Source: Methylococcaceae bacterium (GTDB lineage: Bacteria; Pseudomonadota; Gammaproteobacteria; Methylococcales; Methylomonadaceae). Taken from it: a stretch of DNA of 64,000 bases. The notes beneath the pieces were generated by a model that was given only the letters and a program-made list of their open reading frames with translations, ran no database searches and was not told the DNA's origin. Each line of letters starts with the position of its first letter. The stretch's first letter is position 1. The position numbers were made by a program, and so were the translations under genes. Positions 62,099-64,000 of this stretch are shown piece by piece. The stretch lies in NCBI GenBank assembly GCA_016715325.1, contig JADKAL010000001.1, forward strand, positions 654,282 through 718,281, in the 5' to 3' direction.

Positions 62099-64000
62099 GT
62101 GTCAGCCCCTATTTTCAGCACTGCTCCCCAAACCAACCCTTTCGGCCTGACAAACATAGGGGCTTCGGCTAGTCCAACCTTTGCCGATATTGACGGCGAC
62201 GGCGATTTAGATGCCTTTATCGGCACTGCATCCGACGGCATCCTGTTTTTTAAGAACACAGGCAGCAGATTCGCACCCAATTTTGTCACCGAAGTCGGCA
62301 TTGGCCTAGTCGACCCGGGCGCTTATGCCAAGCCCGCCTTTGTCGATATAGATGGGGACGGCGACCTTGATGCCTTTGTCGGCACACAAGACGGTACGAT
62401 AAGGTATTATCAAAATATTGGCAGCAAGGCCGTTCCCGATTTCAGCGAAGAAGCCGCTAATTTCGGTCTGACCAATGTCGGCGCTTATGCCAGCCCCACC
62501 TTTGCTGACATTGATGGCGACGGTGACATGGATGCTTTTGTGGGCATTAACGACGGCAGCGTCCTGTTTTTTCGCAACACGGGTAGTGTCAGTGCGCCTA
62601 ACTTTAGCAGCCAAGCAGACAACTTCAACTTGCCTAATGCTACTAGTACTGATTTTGCCACTCCAACTTTTGCGGACATGGACGGCGACGGTGATTTGGA
62701 TGCCTTTGTAGGCGGGCCTCTCGACCCCGTATTTTTCCGCAATGTGGGCAATGTAAATGAAGCAAATTTTGTCAGTCAAACCAGTAATTTCAGCATCGCC
62801 GGAATCGGTCAATACTCCCACCCCAGTTTTGCCGATATCGACGGCGACGGCGATCTGGACGCCTTTGTCGGCAACATTACAGGCGATACCTTGTTTTTCC
62901 GAAACGACCAAGCGGGCGTCAAGATTACCCCCAGCAGCGGCAACAACACGGTGACTGAAGGCGGCGCGACCGACACCTACACCATTGTCCTCAATCGTCA
63001 GCCGACGGCGAATGTCACCATCACCCTGGACAACACCAACAACCAGGTCAACACCGATAAAATTACTCTGACCTTTACCGCCGCCAACTGGAACGTGGCG
63101 CAAACCGTCACCCTCTCCGCCGCTAACGACACGACGGGCGAAGGCAGACATACAAGCGCCATCAAACATACCGTCACTAGTGCCGATACCGATTATAACG
63201 GCTTAGCAGTCAAACCCTTGACCGTTACGATCCTGGATAATGACTTGCCTAAAGTAGCCAATCCGAGCTTTGTACTCGCCGCTACACCCACTGGCTTATC
63301 GAATAATGGTATCCCTGTAGCGAGTTTTGCCGATATCGACGGCGATGGCGACATCGATGTGTTTATTGGGGGTACGGACGGCAACACCATCTTATTCCGT
63401 AATACCGGCATCGTCTTCGCCCAGTTTTGTTAGCCAAATTAACAGCTTTGGACTGACTGATGTTGGTGTCTCTGCGGCACCCAGTTTTGCCGACATCGAT
63501 GGCGACGGCGATTTAGATGCCTTTGTTGGGGAAGCTAGTGGCAGCTTTGTGTTTTTCCGCAATACCGGCACCGCGCTGGCTCCCAGTTTCATCAGCCAAG
63601 CCAACAACTTCGGCTTATTCAAGGAGCCTAATTTCGTCCGCCCTGCCTTTGCTGACATTGACGCCGATGGCGATCTAGATGCCTTTGTCGGTTCGGGCGA
63701 CGGCACTCCCCTGTTTTTCCGCAACGTCGGCACAGCAAACGCACCGTCTTTTGTCAAGCAAAGCACGAATTTAGGGCTGACCAGCGCAGGTCCGTCCGCC
63801 ACACCCAGCTTTGCCGACCTGGATGGCGATGGCGATTTGGATTCGGTGATCGGCAAAGACAACGGCGAGACCCTCTATTTTAGGAATATCGGCAATGCCA
63901 CCAATCCCAATTTTTCGGCAGTCGGCACCAACGTTTTCGGCCTGTCAGTTTCCGGGAATAGGTACACCCAGCCCGCCTTCGCCGACTTGGACGGCGACGG
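62099..64000 (+). CDS. VCBS/FG-GAP repeat protein with a Calx-beta-like domain, frameshifted and running off the window
   Basis: The protein consists of repeats of FADIDGDGDLDAFVG (Ca-binding Asp-Gly loops) followed by VLFFRNTGS and AP.F, spaced about 55 residues. A Calx-beta-like domain (ITPSSGNNTVTEGGATDTYT through LTVTILDND) lies at about residues 275-385. There is no signal peptide, so type I secretion is likely. The first frame ends at 63433 after a C-run (63420-63422): two more C, or one fewer, restore the next repeats, which stay open to 64000. FG-GAP repeats form beta-propeller blades and are common in adhesins. Confidence 0.85.

Noticed and set aside
62306..63169. 287-codon minus-strand open frame opposite the VCBS repeats
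   Set aside because: Antisense of the regular Asp-Gly repeats gives an artificial repetitive frame.
1..64000. tRNA genes, CRISPR arrays or a prophage
   Set aside because: No cloverleaf-like sequence, regularly spaced direct repeat array or phage structural gene was recognised; the phage-like hydrolase at 42.5 kb stands without other phage genes.

Overview
The window most likely comes from a gammaproteobacterial methanotroph (Methylococcales; genus not resolved). The main pointer is a fused hexulose-6-phosphate synthase/6-phospho-3-hexuloisomerase at 29.4-30.6 kb, the entry enzyme of ribulose monophosphate formaldehyde assimilation. The gene orders yceD-rpmF-plsX-fabHDG-acpP-fabF-pabC-mltG-tmk-holB-pilZ-tatD and thiL-pgpA are also gammaproteobacterial. 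No rRNA or tRNA gene was recognised.

Layout. 0-6 kb (minus strand): a DUF3570/DUF4266 envelope pair, two paralogous small secreted proteins and a periplasmic HEAT-repeat protein. 6-7.1 kb has no convincing gene. 7.1-8.8 kb: dihydroxyacetone kinase subunits DhaL and DhaK in a convergent pair. 8.8-19.6 kb: one long minus-strand fatty-acid/cell-envelope/replication operon block. 19.7-35.9 kb: housekeeping and envelope genes (pncC, mutS, rlmD, ydbL/ydbH, cysM, hps-phi, pgpA, thiL, a lipase-like lipoprotein, tolC). 35.9-42 kb: a molybdopterin oxidoreductase, serine dehydratase, a NIF3-like protein and a TonB-dependent receptor.

42-64 kb is accessory. A seven-gene minus-strand cluster (three lipoproteins, a small protein, a four-helix membrane protein, a two-catalytic-domain peptidoglycan hydrolase and an overlapping small exported protein) diverges from a winged-helix/AAA regulator. 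Next is a three-gene cluster of a GST-cytochrome P450 fusion, a membrane protein and a DyP-type peroxidase, the best candidate here for an undescribed enzyme system. Then come an SLC13-type transporter behind a long hairpin leader, an IS3 element nested in an IS4-family element, a bacterial protein with the deoxyribohydrolase-like + TPR layout of animal ASK kinases, a secreted protein with a duplicated end module, and a VCBS/FG-GAP repeat protein running off the window.

Two features affect the whole annotation. First, several housekeeping genes (tmk, thiL, the molybdopterin oxidoreductase, dhaK, an alpha/beta hydrolase, the VCBS protein) are broken by indels of one or two bases in homopolymers; because tmk is essential, consensus errors are the simplest explanation. 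Second, intergenic regions carry dispersed palindromic repeats, including three copies of an element of exactly 108 bp and a 70-bp inverted-repeat element that supplies the stop codon of one gene and the apparent start of the next.
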